Source: Granulicella sp.
GTDB taxonomy: Bacteria; Acidobacteriota; Terriglobia; Terriglobales; Acidobacteriaceae
NCBI GenBank assembly: GCA_025357875.1
Contig: JANYLK010000227.1
Coordinates: 1-43,717 of the forward strand
Direction of reading: 5' to 3'
Length of the DNA: 43,717 nt
The notes beneath the pieces are model-generated. The model was not told the DNA's origin. It worked only from the letters and a program-made list of their open reading frames with translations, and made no database searches. The position numbers and the translations under genes are program-made. Every line of letters starts with the position of its first letter. Within the stretch, counting starts at the first letter, position 1. Below, piece by piece: positions 17,452-25,741 of this stretch.

Positions 17452-18390
17452 ATGGCAATTCTGGTGGTTGGGTCGGTGGCGTTCGACAGTATTGAGACGC
17501 CGCATGGGAAGGTCGATCATTGTCTCGGCGGGGCGGCAACGCATTTTGCTCTGGCGGCGAGCTATTTCACGGATGTACGCGTAATCGCCGTTGTTGGCGA
17601 GGATTTCTTGCCAAAACACGAAGCTGTGTTTACCGCTCGAGGCATCAATACGGCGGGCATCGAGCGTGCGCCCGGGCTGAGTTTTCACTGGACCGGCGCG
17701 TATGCGGGAAATTTGAGCGAGGCTCAGACGCTGGGCACAGACCTGAATGTATTCGAGCGCTTTGAGCCGAAGATTCCCGATTCGTATACCGACAGTGAGT
17801 ACCTATTTCTTGCGAACATCGATCCGGTGTTGCAGGCGCGCGTGCGCAGCCACATGCCGAAGGTCCGCATGGTGTGTGGCGATACGATGAACTACTGGAT
17901 ATCCGCTCATGCAGAGAATCTTGCCATCGTGCTGCGCGATCTGGATGTGCTGCTGATCAACGATGGTGAGGCGCGCATGTTGTCGGGAGAGACGAATTCG
18001 GTGCGCGCTGCAGAAAAGGTGATGGCAATGGGGCCGAAGTCGCTAGTGGTGAAGCATGGCGAATACGGCGCGACCGGATTCTTTAGCGAGCGATCGTTTC
18101 CCGGAAGCACCGCGACGCCTAGGCCGTTCCGCGCGCCCGCCCTGCCGCTGGCTGAAGTTGTCGATCCTACGGGCGCGGGCGATTCTTTTGCTGGAGGATT
18201 CTACGGATACATTGCGTCGCAGCCTGAACTGACACCGGCAGTCTTTCGTCGGGCGATGTTTTACGGCGGGGTAATGGGGTCCTTCGCGTGCGAACGGTTT
18301 GGCACGGAGCGCCTGCAGGCTGCGACGCGCGAAGAGATTGACGCGCGATTCGAACTTTTCCGGGAGATCTCGCATCTTGAAGCGGTCTAA
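17452..18390 (+). CDS. PfkB-family carbohydrate/nucleoside kinase
   Basis: 312-aa kinase of the ribokinase superfamily. The N-terminal MAILVVGSVAFDSIETPHG and GGAATHFALAASYF form the substrate lid region. The second signature DPTGAGDSFAGGF (238-250) contains the anion hole and catalytic Asp244. The lid sequence and the neighbourhood of mtnP suggest a purine-nucleoside or (methylthio)ribose substrate, such as adenosine kinase activity, but substrate cannot be read from the motifs. The ATG has a GGGA-type ribosome site (AAAGTGGGAAT). The last 14 bp overlap the likely TTG start of the glycosyltransferase. Confidence 0.88.
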   Translation: MAILVVGSVAFDSIETPHGKVDHCLGGAATHFALAASYFTDVRVIAVVGEDFLPKHEAVFTARGINTAGIERAPGLSFHWTGAYAGNLSEAQTLGTDLNVFERFEPKIPDSYTDSEYLFLANIDPVLQARVRSHMPKVRMVCGDTMNYWISAHAENLAIVLRDLDVLLINDGEARMLSGETNSVRAAEKVMAMGPKSLVVKHGEYGATGFFSERSFPGSTATPRPFRAPALPLAEVVDPTGAGDSFAGGFYGYIASQPELTPAVFRRAMFYGGVMGSFACERFGTERLQAATREEIDARFELFREISHLEAV

Positions 18391-20215
18391 GACGGATCGC
18401 TGCGCGGCGGCAATTCGCGTGTCGCAGCCGCCCAGACGCCGGCGTGACGATACAGTAGCCGCGCATGCCGCGTTCGATCCAGATGTTGTGCGACCCACGA
18501 CGCGCGAAGAGATGACTCCAGTGCTGATGGCCGCGATTCTGCTTGCGTTCATGGCGCTGATCGTGTGTTTCACGCAGGGATATGTTCTGCTCTACGGCGA
18601 CGCGGTTGCGCACTTGGGAATTGCGCGGCGCATTTTGGATACACGCAATCCTGGATTGGTGCAACTCGGGGGCGTGTGGTTGCCGCTGCCGCACCTGCTG
18701 ATGGTTCCTTTTGTGCAGAAGATGACCTGGTGGCAGAGCGGATTGGCCGGAGCCTGGCCCTCGCTGGCTTGCTACATCATTGGGGTTGCGGGCTTCTATC
18801 GTCTTTGCCGGCGGATGCTGGTCCCTCGATGGGCGCTGGTAGCGACCGTTTTCTACGGTTTGAATCCGAACCTTCTCTATCTTTCGACGACCGCGATGAC
18901 GGAGCCGCTTTTTCTTGCGTTACTGATCTGGCTGACGCTGCTGACGATGGAGTGCGTGGAAGCGATTCGAGCGGCGGAACAGGCGCGCGTGGTGAGGCAT
19001 CTGATGCTGCTTGGACTGCTCATCTTTGCCGCGGTGTTTACGCGGTATGACGGGTGGGTGTTGGGTGCGGCGGTCTGGTGTGTAGTGACTTGGAAACTCT
19101 GGCGTGCGGGCGGGCTTTGGCGACGGGTGGCTCCGGCGTTCACAGTGTTTACGTTGCTCGCGGTCTCGGGCCCGGTCTTGTGGCTGTGGTACAACCAACA
19201 CTTTTACCACGATTATCTGGACTTCATGCGCGGCCCTTATTCGGCGCCTGCGATCGAGAAAAAGACATCGCCTCCGGGCTCGCGGCACTATCGTGGATGG
19301 CACAATCCGTGGTGGGCGCTGTTGTTTTACACGCGCACGGCGCAGGTGGATGCGGCAGCCTGGGAGACGGGATTTGCGGTGATGGCGGCGGCCGCATTTG
19401 GGTTGTGGATTGCGGTCCAGCGCCGGATTGAGCGGGCATCCCTGCTGTTGTGGGTGCCGCTGGCTTTCTATGTTTATTCGGTGGCGTATGGCTCGGTGCC
19501 AATATTCATTCCGCAGCTCTATCCGCATTCGTATTACAACGCGCGGTATGGGATGGAAATGCTGCCGGCTTTGGCACTTTTCGCGTGTGTGGCTGCGGCG
19601 GCGTTGGAAAGACGTTTGAGACCACGCGAAGCTCTTGGTAATTCCACGGGGGTGAGCTCAGGAGCGTCCGTTTTCTGGTCGTCAAATTCCGTACGTACGT
19701 TATATCTTGTAGCGCTCGTATTGGCTGTAATGAATCCGCTGGCGATGATCTTTGGTGCCCCGCTACTTCAGGCGGTCGCGTCGCGCGTGGAGCACCATCC
19801 CAGTCATCTTCTTGCAAACTACAGTCTTCCGCTGGTTCTGAAAGAAGCGTTGGTGAATTCAACGACTCGCGTGCCGTTTGAACGCAATCTTGCACTGGTT
19901 CTGGAGGGACTGCCGCCGGGCGCCGCCATCCTGATGCAGGAGTCCGACCATATCGGCGCGTTACAAGAAGCGGGCATTCCGCTGCGGCAGACGCTGAACG
20001 AGAGCGACTACGACACGTGGCACGCGGCACTTCAGGATCCCGCAGACCATGCTGCGTACATTATTGCGCTCGAAGGCGACACGGTTGCGAAGGCGGTCGC
20101 GGAACATCCAGACGGCCTGGAGGAACTGACGATTCTTTGCGGGACTGGCCAGCCGTGTGCGCGGATTTATCAATCCCAGCGCTACGCAATGCCGGGAGGC
20201 TTGACGACGAAGTGA
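18377..20215 (+). CDS. Multi-spanning GT-C (GT39/ArnT-like) glycosyltransferase
   Basis: About 612 aa from the TTG at 18377, which has GGGAG 10 nt upstream inside pfkB; ATG 18512 is the alternative and would begin just before TM1. After a basic, probably cytoplasmic leader come roughly 10-12 hydrophobic helices. The first extracytoplasmic loop carries LYGDAVAHLGIARR, with the acidic residue (Asp75) expected of GT-C polyprenyl-phosphate-sugar transferases, then VWLPLPHLLMVPF. The C-terminal soluble part (about 480-612) faces the periplasm. It would glycosylate a lipid or protein acceptor; donor and acceptor are unknown. I have seen this architecture in acidobacterial proteins labelled GT39 family. 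Confidence 0.75.
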   Translation: MKRSKTDRCAAAIRVSQPPRRRRDDTVAAHAAFDPDVVRPTTREEMTPVLMAAILLAFMALIVCFTQGYVLLYGDAVAHLGIARRILDTRNPGLVQLGGVWLPLPHLLMVPFVQKMTWWQSGLAGAWPSLACYIIGVAGFYRLCRRMLVPRWALVATVFYGLNPNLLYLSTTAMTEPLFLALLIWLTLLTMECVEAIRAAEQARVVRHLMLLGLLIFAAVFTRYDGWVLGAAVWCVVTWKLWRAGGLWRRVAPAFTVFTLLAVSGPVLWLWYNQHFYHDYLDFMRGPYSAPAIEKKTSPPGSRHYRGWHNPWWALLFYTRTAQVDAAAWETGFAVMAAAAFGLWIAVQRRIERASLLLWVPLAFYVYSVAYGSVPIFIPQLYPHSYYNARYGMEMLPALALFACVAAAALERRLRPREALGNSTGVSSGASVFWSSNSVRTLYLVALVLAVMNPLAMIFGAPLLQAVASRVEHHPSHLLANYSLPLVLKEALVNSTTRVPFERNLALVLEGLPPGAAILMQESDHIGALQEAGIPLRQTLNESDYDTWHAALQDPADHAAYIIALEGDTVAKAVAEHPDGLEELTILCGTGQPCARIYQSQRYAMPGGLTTK

Positions 20216-20264
20216 AATCCTCCGCAACCGTGGTGCTACCATCTCAGCGAAGCCAAGATAACTC

Positions 20265-20969
20265 ATGATCGCAACATTACCGATACACTTCAGCACGATC
20301 GAGCAGCTGGCTTTCTCCCGGGGCACTACCACGCGCCTGCTGATGGCGTTAGCGATGGGCGGGGTCGTTGGTTTGGAGAGGGAGTGGCGGCACAAGGCTT
20401 CGGGGCTGCGCACCAACATGCTGATCTGCATGGGGGCGGCGCTGTTCACGATGCTCTCGGCGGTGCTGGCGGGAGACAACAGTCCGAACAAGGGACAGGT
20501 GGCGTCGAACATAGTGCAAGGCATCGGGTTTCTCGGCGCGGGACTGATTTTGCATACGGGCAGCCGGGTGCTGGGGCTAACCAGCGCAGCTACCGTTTGG
20601 GTGGTGGCTGCGATCGGGATGGCTTGCGGAGCAGGGTTGTATGTGGAGGCAGTAATCGCCACGGCAATTGTCTACTGTGCTCTGCGGTTTATTGGACTGC
20701 TTGAGTCGCGGTCGGGATGGAAGCGCTTCCCGATGCTATACGAGGTGCGCGGGAGCGATGACAAGACAATGTTTGCGGCGATTCTTGCGGTGCTGGATCG
20801 AGAACATTTGCGCTTGGTTATCTTGAACCGAGAGAAGTTGGGCGATCTGGAGCGGGTTACTTTTACGGTATCGGCAAGCAGCGCCAGGCATAAAAACTTA
20901 TTGGCTAAGCTAATTGAAAGCGATGCAACCGACAAAGTCGTTGCCTTCCGCGACGAACAGGAGGATTGA
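20265..20969 (+). CDS. MgtC/SapB-family membrane protein
   Basis: 234-aa protein. The N-terminal MgtC domain (about 20-140) has four or five TM helices and the family signatures GGVVGLEREWRHKASGLRTN, GIGFLGAGLI and TSAATVWVVAAIGMACGAG. The C-terminal part (about 155-234) is a small soluble ACT-like domain. MgtC proteins modulate F-ATPase or P-type ATPases under Mg2+ limitation in pathogens; in free-living bacteria the role is not settled. It is followed after only 7 bp by the dapF-like gene, so the recycling genes may be its operon partners. Confidence 0.9.
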   Translation: MIATLPIHFSTIEQLAFSRGTTTRLLMALAMGGVVGLEREWRHKASGLRTNMLICMGAALFTMLSAVLAGDNSPNKGQVASNIVQGIGFLGAGLILHTGSRVLGLTSAATVWVVAAIGMACGAGLYVEAVIATAIVYCALRFIGLLESRSGWKRFPMLYEVRGSDDKTMFAAILAVLDREHLRLVILNREKLGDLERVTFTVSASSARHKNLLAKLIESDATDKVVAFRDEQED

Positions 20970-20976
20970 GCAGTCG

Positions 20977-21816
20977 ATGATTCCTTTCGTCAAGGCACAT
21001 GCATGCGGCAACGATTTTCTTATTGTGGAGGAGGCGGTTGCTGGGCGTGCCCACGCGACGCTAGCTCAGAGGTTGTGCCCGCGCAAGACAAGCATTGGAG
21101 CGGATGGGGTTGAGTTTCTCGAACGGCGAGCCGCAGGTGAATTTTTTTTGCGCCTATTTAATTCAGACGGGAGCGAGGCCGAACTTTCGGGCAACGGAAC
21201 GCGTTGCGTCGCTGCCTGGCTGGCTCGCAGTGAGGGCTTGCGGGAGGTGACGCTGGGCACGCATGGCGGAGTACGGACTTGCCGCGTGATTGAAGCCAAC
21301 GATCCTGTTTATTTGATCGAGAGCGAGATGGGTGTTCCGCGTGTGATGCCACGAACCATTGAGTTGCCTGGAGTGGGTAATATCGCAGGCGCGATGGTGA
21401 ATGTGGGCAATCCACATTTTGTTTTATTCGTCGAGCGCGAGGATTTCGGCGCACACGGGATGACATGGCAGGAGCTTGGAGCGAAGATCAGCATCAGCCC
21501 ACTGTTTGCACATGGAACTAATGTGGAGTTCGTGCAGGTGCTCTCTGCGGACAAGATTGTATTTCGGATTTTTGAGCGCGGCTGCGGGCCGACAACTTCT
21601 TCGGGAACAGGAACCTGCGCTTCGGCGGCGGCGGCTATGGTGCTGCGTTCAGTGGCGCGTGATCTTACCGCGATTACCGAGGGCGGTGCGCAGCGGACGG
21701 TTTGGCCGGCTGACGATACGGGGATGCGGCTGACTGGGCCGGCCGAGATCGTTTGCCAGGGCTATGCGTATCAGGCGGATGTGCCTGCAGCCGATCGCGC
21801 GGCGGTGGGATTGTGA
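20977..21816 (+). CDS. DapF-like epimerase with both catalytic cysteines replaced by serine
   Basis: 279-aa member of the diaminopimelate epimerase fold. It begins with MIPFVKAHACGNDFLIVEE, like DapF. The first active-site loop reads GSEAELSGNGTRC, and canonical DapF has Cys before GNG; here it is Ser71. The second loop reads ERGCGPTTSSGTGTC; canonical DapF has ACGTG or ACGSG, here SSGTG, with Ser209 in the catalytic place. The substrate-binding ERG and the GNG/GTG phosphate-like loops are kept, so fold and ligand site look intact. A plain DAP epimerase role is doubtful; activity on another ligand, or a non-racemising role, is possible. The start has AGGAGG upstream. The gene overlaps ldcA by 4 bp (GTGA). 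Confidence 0.85.
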   Translation: MIPFVKAHACGNDFLIVEEAVAGRAHATLAQRLCPRKTSIGADGVEFLERRAAGEFFLRLFNSDGSEAELSGNGTRCVAAWLARSEGLREVTLGTHGGVRTCRVIEANDPVYLIESEMGVPRVMPRTIELPGVGNIAGAMVNVGNPHFVLFVEREDFGAHGMTWQELGAKISISPLFAHGTNVEFVQVLSADKIVFRIFERGCGPTTSSGTGTCASAAAAMVLRSVARDLTAITEGGAQRTVWPADDTGMRLTGPAEIVCQGYAYQADVPAADRAAVGL

Positions 21817-22781
21817 GTACGGCGGCACGCGTGATGGTGAAGCCTCCTGCCCTCATGCACGGGGCGACCTTGGCGATTGTCTCGCCTGCGAGTGCGGCGA
21901 AGGCGGAACTCGTGCAGGCTGGCAGGGATTTCTTGCATGGACTTGGGTATCGGACGATGCTCATGCCTCATGCGCTGGCTCGTGGGCCACTTTATTATGC
22001 GGGGACCGCGGAGCAGCGAGCGTGCGATCTGTTAGCGGCGTTTGCGGATCCAGCTATTGACGCGATTGTCTGCAGCCGAGGCGGATGGGGCTCGGCGGAG
22101 CTTCTCCCGCACCTCGATGCGGCACTGATTCGTGCGAACCCAAAAGTGTTTGTTGGATACAGCGATCACACTTCGTTACATGTTTGGCTGGCGCGGGAGA
22201 CGGGGCTGGTGACTTTTTATGGGCCGATGGTTGCGGCGGATTTCGCTCGGACGGAGGGCTTCCACGCGGTAAGTTGGCAGCATAGTTTTGGCGGCGATGC
22301 TGAATGGTCGCTGGGTGTTGGAGATGGACTGCGTGTGCTGCGTGCGGGCGTCGCGGAAGGAATGCTTGAGGGCGGATGCTTGTCGATCTTCGCCGAAGCG
22401 CTGGGCACGCCATATGCTGCGATGCCGGCGGGTGCGGGTTCGTCGCGTGTGCTATTTCTCGAAGACATTGGGACGAAACCGTATCAGTGGGATCGGATGC
22501 TGCTGCATTTGCGCTACGCCGGTATGCTCAAGCATGTGAACGGAATTGTCTTCGGCGATATGCGGCAGTGTGTTCCGGCGGCGGAGGAACCACTGCTGGA
22601 GCAGGCGATTTTGCACGCACTTAAAGAATTCGCTGGGCCGATTGCAATTGGGTTGCGATCGGGCCATGTCGACACGCCAAACATTACGGTGCCACTTGGA
22701 GTGCGTGTTCGTCTTGATTTACGTGAACGAAAAAATCCGCGGTTGGACTTCCTTGAAGCGGCGGTTACGGTCCAGATCTAA
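21813..22781 (+). CDS. ldcA: Murein tetrapeptide LD-carboxypeptidase (S66 family)
   Basis: 322-aa cytoplasmic serine peptidase that removes the terminal D-Ala from recycled muropeptide tetrapeptides. The S66 triad is visible: Ser117 in VGYSDHTSLH, Glu217 in FLEDIGTKPYQWDR and His285 in RSGHVDTPN. CSRGGWGS is the family's glycine-rich loop. The GTG start at 21813 overlaps the dapF-like stop codon (GTGA), implying coupled translation; ATG 21834 is an alternative. It is followed by mpl after 18 bp, which fits the order of reactions in peptidoglycan recycling: tetrapeptide to tripeptide, then ligation to UDP-MurNAc. Confidence 0.93.
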   Translation: MSTAARVMVKPPALMHGATLAIVSPASAAKAELVQAGRDFLHGLGYRTMLMPHALARGPLYYAGTAEQRACDLLAAFADPAIDAIVCSRGGWGSAELLPHLDAALIRANPKVFVGYSDHTSLHVWLARETGLVTFYGPMVAADFARTEGFHAVSWQHSFGGDAEWSLGVGDGLRVLRAGVAEGMLEGGCLSIFAEALGTPYAAMPAGAGSSRVLFLEDIGTKPYQWDRMLLHLRYAGMLKHVNGIVFGDMRQCVPAAEEPLLEQAILHALKEFAGPIAIGLRSGHVDTPNITVPLGVRVRLDLRERKNPRLDFLEAAVTVQI

Positions 22782-22799
22782 CACTGAAGAAAAGAGACG

Positions 22800-24236
22800 A
22801 TGCAGACTTCGAAACACATTCATCTGATTGGAATTTGCGGAACGGCGATGGCATCGCTTGCGGGGATGCTACAGGCGCGTGGTCACCGGATTACGGGCTC
22901 GGATGCGGCGGCTTATCCGCCAATGAGCGACCTGCTGGCTGGGCTTGGAATTCTGCTGCACCAGCCATACGCGGAGACGAACCTTACGCCGCGGCCGGAC
23001 CTTGTGATAGTCGGCAATGCGATTTCGCGGGGGAATGTCGAATTGGAGTATGTACTCGACACGTGGATTCCGTTCACATCGATGGCGGCTGTGCTGCATG
23101 ACGAGTTTCTGGCTGGACGCGAATCGCTGGTCGTTGCTGGAACTCACGGCAAAACAACGACGACGAGTATGCTGGCATGGATTTATGAGGTGGCTTCGCG
23201 GACGCGACCGGAGTTCGCGGCTTCGTTCCTGATTGGCGGCGTGGCTGAGAATTTTGGGACCAGCTTTATGGTGCGACCACTGACTAAGGGGACGAAGCAG
23301 CCGTTCATCCTTGAAGGCGATGAGTACGATACGGCGTTTTTCGACAAGGGACCGAAGTTTCTGCATTACTTTCCAGATGCAGCGATTTTGACCCACGTGG
23401 AGTTCGACCATGCGGACATTTACGTGGACCTCCCCGCGGTAAAGACTGCGTTCAAGCGGCTGGTAAATCTGATTCCAAGACGGGGTCGCCTGATCGCATT
23501 CGATGGCAGCGAGAACGTGAGTGAATGCGTGGCCCGGGCGTATTGTGCTGTAGAGCGATATGGCTTTGGGCTGGAGTCGCACTGGCGTGTTACGGAGATG
23601 CGGCATGAAGGCGCGCTGACTCACTGGACTGTGCTTCGGGCCGGCGAAGCATTTGCGGAGTTACAGTTGCCGATGGCGGGAGAACACAACGCACTGAATG
23701 CCACCGCGGCGGCGGCGCTGGCTGCGGGGCAGGGCGTTCCGGTTGCGGCGATCGTTGAGGCGCTCGCGACGTTTCGGTCGGTGAAGCGGCGGCTGGAAGT
23801 GCGGGCCGAGGTGAATGGCGTAACGATCATCGACGACTTCGCGCACCATCCGACGGCAATTCGGGAGACGCTGCGGGCGCTGCGGACTTCGTATCCGGGA
23901 AGGCAGCTTTGGGCGGTGCTGGAGCCGCGGTCGAATACGCTGCGGCGGAATGTGTTCGAAGAGGCGTTAGTCGAGAGTTTGGCGCTGGCAGACCGGAGCG
24001 TGTTGGCTGCGGTGTTTAAATCGGAGGCGATCCCGGCGGCTGAGCGGTTGCATCCGGAGAACGTTGTGGCGGCGTTGCGAGCGCGCGGACTTGAGTCGGC
24101 GGTGTATGCGGATGCGGACGCGATTGTTGCTGCGATTGCGCCGGAGTTGCGTTCGGGCGACGTCGTGGCGATTCTGTCGAATGGTGGGTTTGGCGGGATA
24201 TACGAGAAGTTGCCGAAGGCGCTAAAGGCAGGCTGA
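22800..24236 (+). CDS. mpl: UDP-MurNAc:L-Ala-gamma-D-Glu-meso-DAP ligase
   Basis: 478-aa Mur-ligase-family enzyme that re-attaches recycled tripeptide to UDP-MurNAc, bypassing MurC-MurE. The N-terminal IHLIGICGTAMASLAGML is the Mpl form of the Mur domain; GTHGKTTT (114-121) is the ATP P-loop; FILEGDEYDTAFFDKGPKF is diagnostic for Mpl against MurC; HNALNATAA and DDFAHHPTAIRETL are the usual middle and C-terminal motifs. Length is near the usual 450-460. It ends the co-directional run that began at 14793; the next gene is convergent. Confidence 0.96.
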   Translation: MQTSKHIHLIGICGTAMASLAGMLQARGHRITGSDAAAYPPMSDLLAGLGILLHQPYAETNLTPRPDLVIVGNAISRGNVELEYVLDTWIPFTSMAAVLHDEFLAGRESLVVAGTHGKTTTTSMLAWIYEVASRTRPEFAASFLIGGVAENFGTSFMVRPLTKGTKQPFILEGDEYDTAFFDKGPKFLHYFPDAAILTHVEFDHADIYVDLPAVKTAFKRLVNLIPRRGRLIAFDGSENVSECVARAYCAVERYGFGLESHWRVTEMRHEGALTHWTVLRAGEAFAELQLPMAGEHNALNATAAAALAAGQGVPVAAIVEALATFRSVKRRLEVRAEVNGVTIIDDFAHHPTAIRETLRALRTSYPGRQLWAVLEPRSNTLRRNVFEEALVESLALADRSVLAAVFKSEAIPAAERLHPENVVAALRARGLESAVYADADAIVAAIAPELRSGDVVAILSNGGFGGIYEKLPKALKAG

Positions 24237-24260
24237 GGCTCCAGAATAGAGACGAAATAC

Positions 24261-24290
24261 GGGAATCCTTCACAGCGTTCAGGATGACAA
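24261..24290. repeat. Dispersed repeat copy (TCCTTCACAGCG...CAGGATGACA)
   Basis: The 84-bp gap between mpl and the convergent HAD gene contains TCCTTCACAGCG followed by TTCAGGATGACAA. It resembles the 12066 copy (TTCTTCGCTGCG, CTCAGAATGACAA) over the whole length with a handful of changes. It lies at a convergent gene junction, as small palindromic repeats often do. No T-tract terminator is visible. Confidence 0.4.
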
Positions 24291-24320
24291 CGTAAATGGG
24301 GTGTCTGGGGCGTACGGTGG

Positions 24321-25412
24321 CTAACATGGAATCGTAGCCCCGACGGCGGCTTCTATGGCTTCGGCGACTCCATCTTCACGGTTGGAGAGGCCGACGCGCC
24401 ATCCGTTCGTAAGGGCGAGCGCCTTGAGGTCGTCGGGGGCGTTATCCATGAGGACTGCGGTGCCGGCGATCTCGAGCATGGAGACGTCGTTCCAGTTGTC
24501 GCCGATGGCGAGGATCTGCGAGGCGTCGATGCCTCGCATAGCGGCGAGTGAGAGGATTGCTGCGCCCTTGGAGCATCCGGCAGGAAGGATATCGAGGATG
24601 GAGAGGTCGCGGCCTGGGTACTCGGTGCGGTGGAGGGTAAGGATGGTTGCGGGCTGGGACTCGGGCGTGTTACTTCCCACACTTTCCGATGGGACTGGAA
24701 AGGATGGGGGACCCGGAGGATCGGGGCGCGATTTCAATGTGGCCGAGCCGTTCATTGTTCTGCCGGAGCGGCCGGAGGGCTGGCCGGAGGCGTGGACGCC
24801 GGGGTGTTCGAGGAGGCGGGCTTCGGCGCGGGCCATGCGCTCGATGGTGCCGCAGAGCATGGCCTGAATTGGGGCATCGCGATTGGAACCGTCGTCGGCC
24901 AAAGCGTTCTCAATTGGGTTGACGTGGGCGATGTAAGGCTCGTTGGCTTCCATCCAGCGGCCAATGCTGGCGTTCAATTCGTCGAGGTGCTCGACGACCA
25001 AGGCGCCGCGGGAGTCTTCGCCGTCCGGATTGACGCGGTCGAAGGTAAGGACGAGCGCGTTGCGAAACTCATCGACATAGCCACAGAGCCAGAGGGCAGT
25101 GGCGTGGGGGAGATGGGTGTGGGCAATCAACTCGGAGGCGACGGGGTCAGCGCCGAAGGAACCCAGGGTACGCGTGACCGTTCCATTGGAGCTGATTAGG
25201 GCGTTCGCGTGATTCAGTCCGAGCGAGCGCAGGACCCGGATGGCGTAACAGTGGCGGCGACCGGTCGCGATGACGATCTCGATGCCGGACGCTTCGGCGG
25301 CGAGGAGAGCGTCGAGGTTGCGTCGGCTGACCTTGCCGTCTTCGCCGAGAAGGGTACCGTCCATGTCAATCGCGATCATCTTGATGGTCCCGGTTTGCTC
25401 TGCTCGGTGCAT
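24321..25412 (-). CDS. Cof-type HAD-IIB phosphatase with a Pro/Ser-rich insertion
   Basis: 363-aa HAD hydrolase. Motif I is DMDGT (Asp16 nucleophile, Asp18), motif II lies in ISSNG, motif III has Lys282 in GCSKGAA, and motif IV is GDNWND (304-309). The usual Cof length is about 270; part of the excess is a 46-residue block (about 210-255) rich in Pro, Ser and Gly, with PDPPGPPSFPVPSES, placed between EHPGVHA and ATILTLHRTEYPG, which are normally adjacent in the cap-to-core return. The start has a very strong purine run (GGGGGGAGGGGGGG) upstream; ATG 25379 is the alternative. Substrate, likely a sugar phosphate, is unknown. Confidence 0.88.
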   Translation of the reverse strand: MHRAEQTGTIKMIAIDMDGTLLGEDGKVSRRNLDALLAAEASGIEIVIATGRRHCYAIRVLRSLGLNHANALISSNGTVTRTLGSFGADPVASELIAHTHLPHATALWLCGYVDEFRNALVLTFDRVNPDGEDSRGALVVEHLDELNASIGRWMEANEPYIAHVNPIENALADDGSNRDAPIQAMLCGTIERMARAEARLLEHPGVHASGQPSGRSGRTMNGSATLKSRPDPPGPPSFPVPSESVGSNTPESQPATILTLHRTEYPGRDLSILDILPAGCSKGAAILSLAAMRGIDASQILAIGDNWNDVSMLEIAGTAVLMDNAPDDLKALALTNGWRVGLSNREDGVAEAIEAAVGATIPC

Positions 25413-25694
25413 GTACCCCCCCTCCCCCCTAAATACTCATAATATTCATACCAAACGACTTACAGTTTGATATATACCAACAATAGATACCAAATCTATC
25501 CGAAGCATTGCAAGTTGTTGACTTTAGATTCCGTCCTAATTCGAATTTGACCACCATTTCTATTTTACTCCTTTGACCATAACTCTCGGCCAAGTTTGTT
25601 TTGTTTAGATTCAGGAAGTTAGGCGGTTTTCCACTTGACAGGATTTTACCGGGGTTGGACCGGTCCTGGATGGCAGGGTGAGAAAACTACGGAG
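25413..25694. other. AT-rich non-coding stretch
   Basis: No gene is visible in the 545 bases between the HAD gene and the epimerase gene (25413-25957). The first part begins with the C-run that forms the HAD ribosome site. About 25430-25620 is clearly AT-rich against GC-rich surroundings, and only short meaningless frames are open. A 10-bp palindrome GGACCGGTCC lies at 25657-25666. The rest holds a hairpin (25695-25725) and a tandem array (25742-25940), listed separately. The promoter of the HAD gene should lie here, but no convincing -35/-10 pair stands out. Confidence 0.6.
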
Positions 25695-25725
25695 ATTCTG
25701 GACTCGATGAAACTGAGTCCAGAAT
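25695..25725. repeat. Perfect 11-bp inverted repeat (hairpin)
   Basis: ATTCTGGACTC (25695-25705) and its exact complement GAGTCCAGAAT (25715-25725) flank a 9-base loop GATGAAACT. The right arm runs into CAGAATGAC, the ending shared with the dispersed repeats elsewhere in the window. No T-tract follows on either strand, so a simple terminator is unlikely. It could be a REP-like element or RNA processing site. Confidence 0.7.
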
Positions 25726-25741
25726 GACGGTCTTGGGGGTG

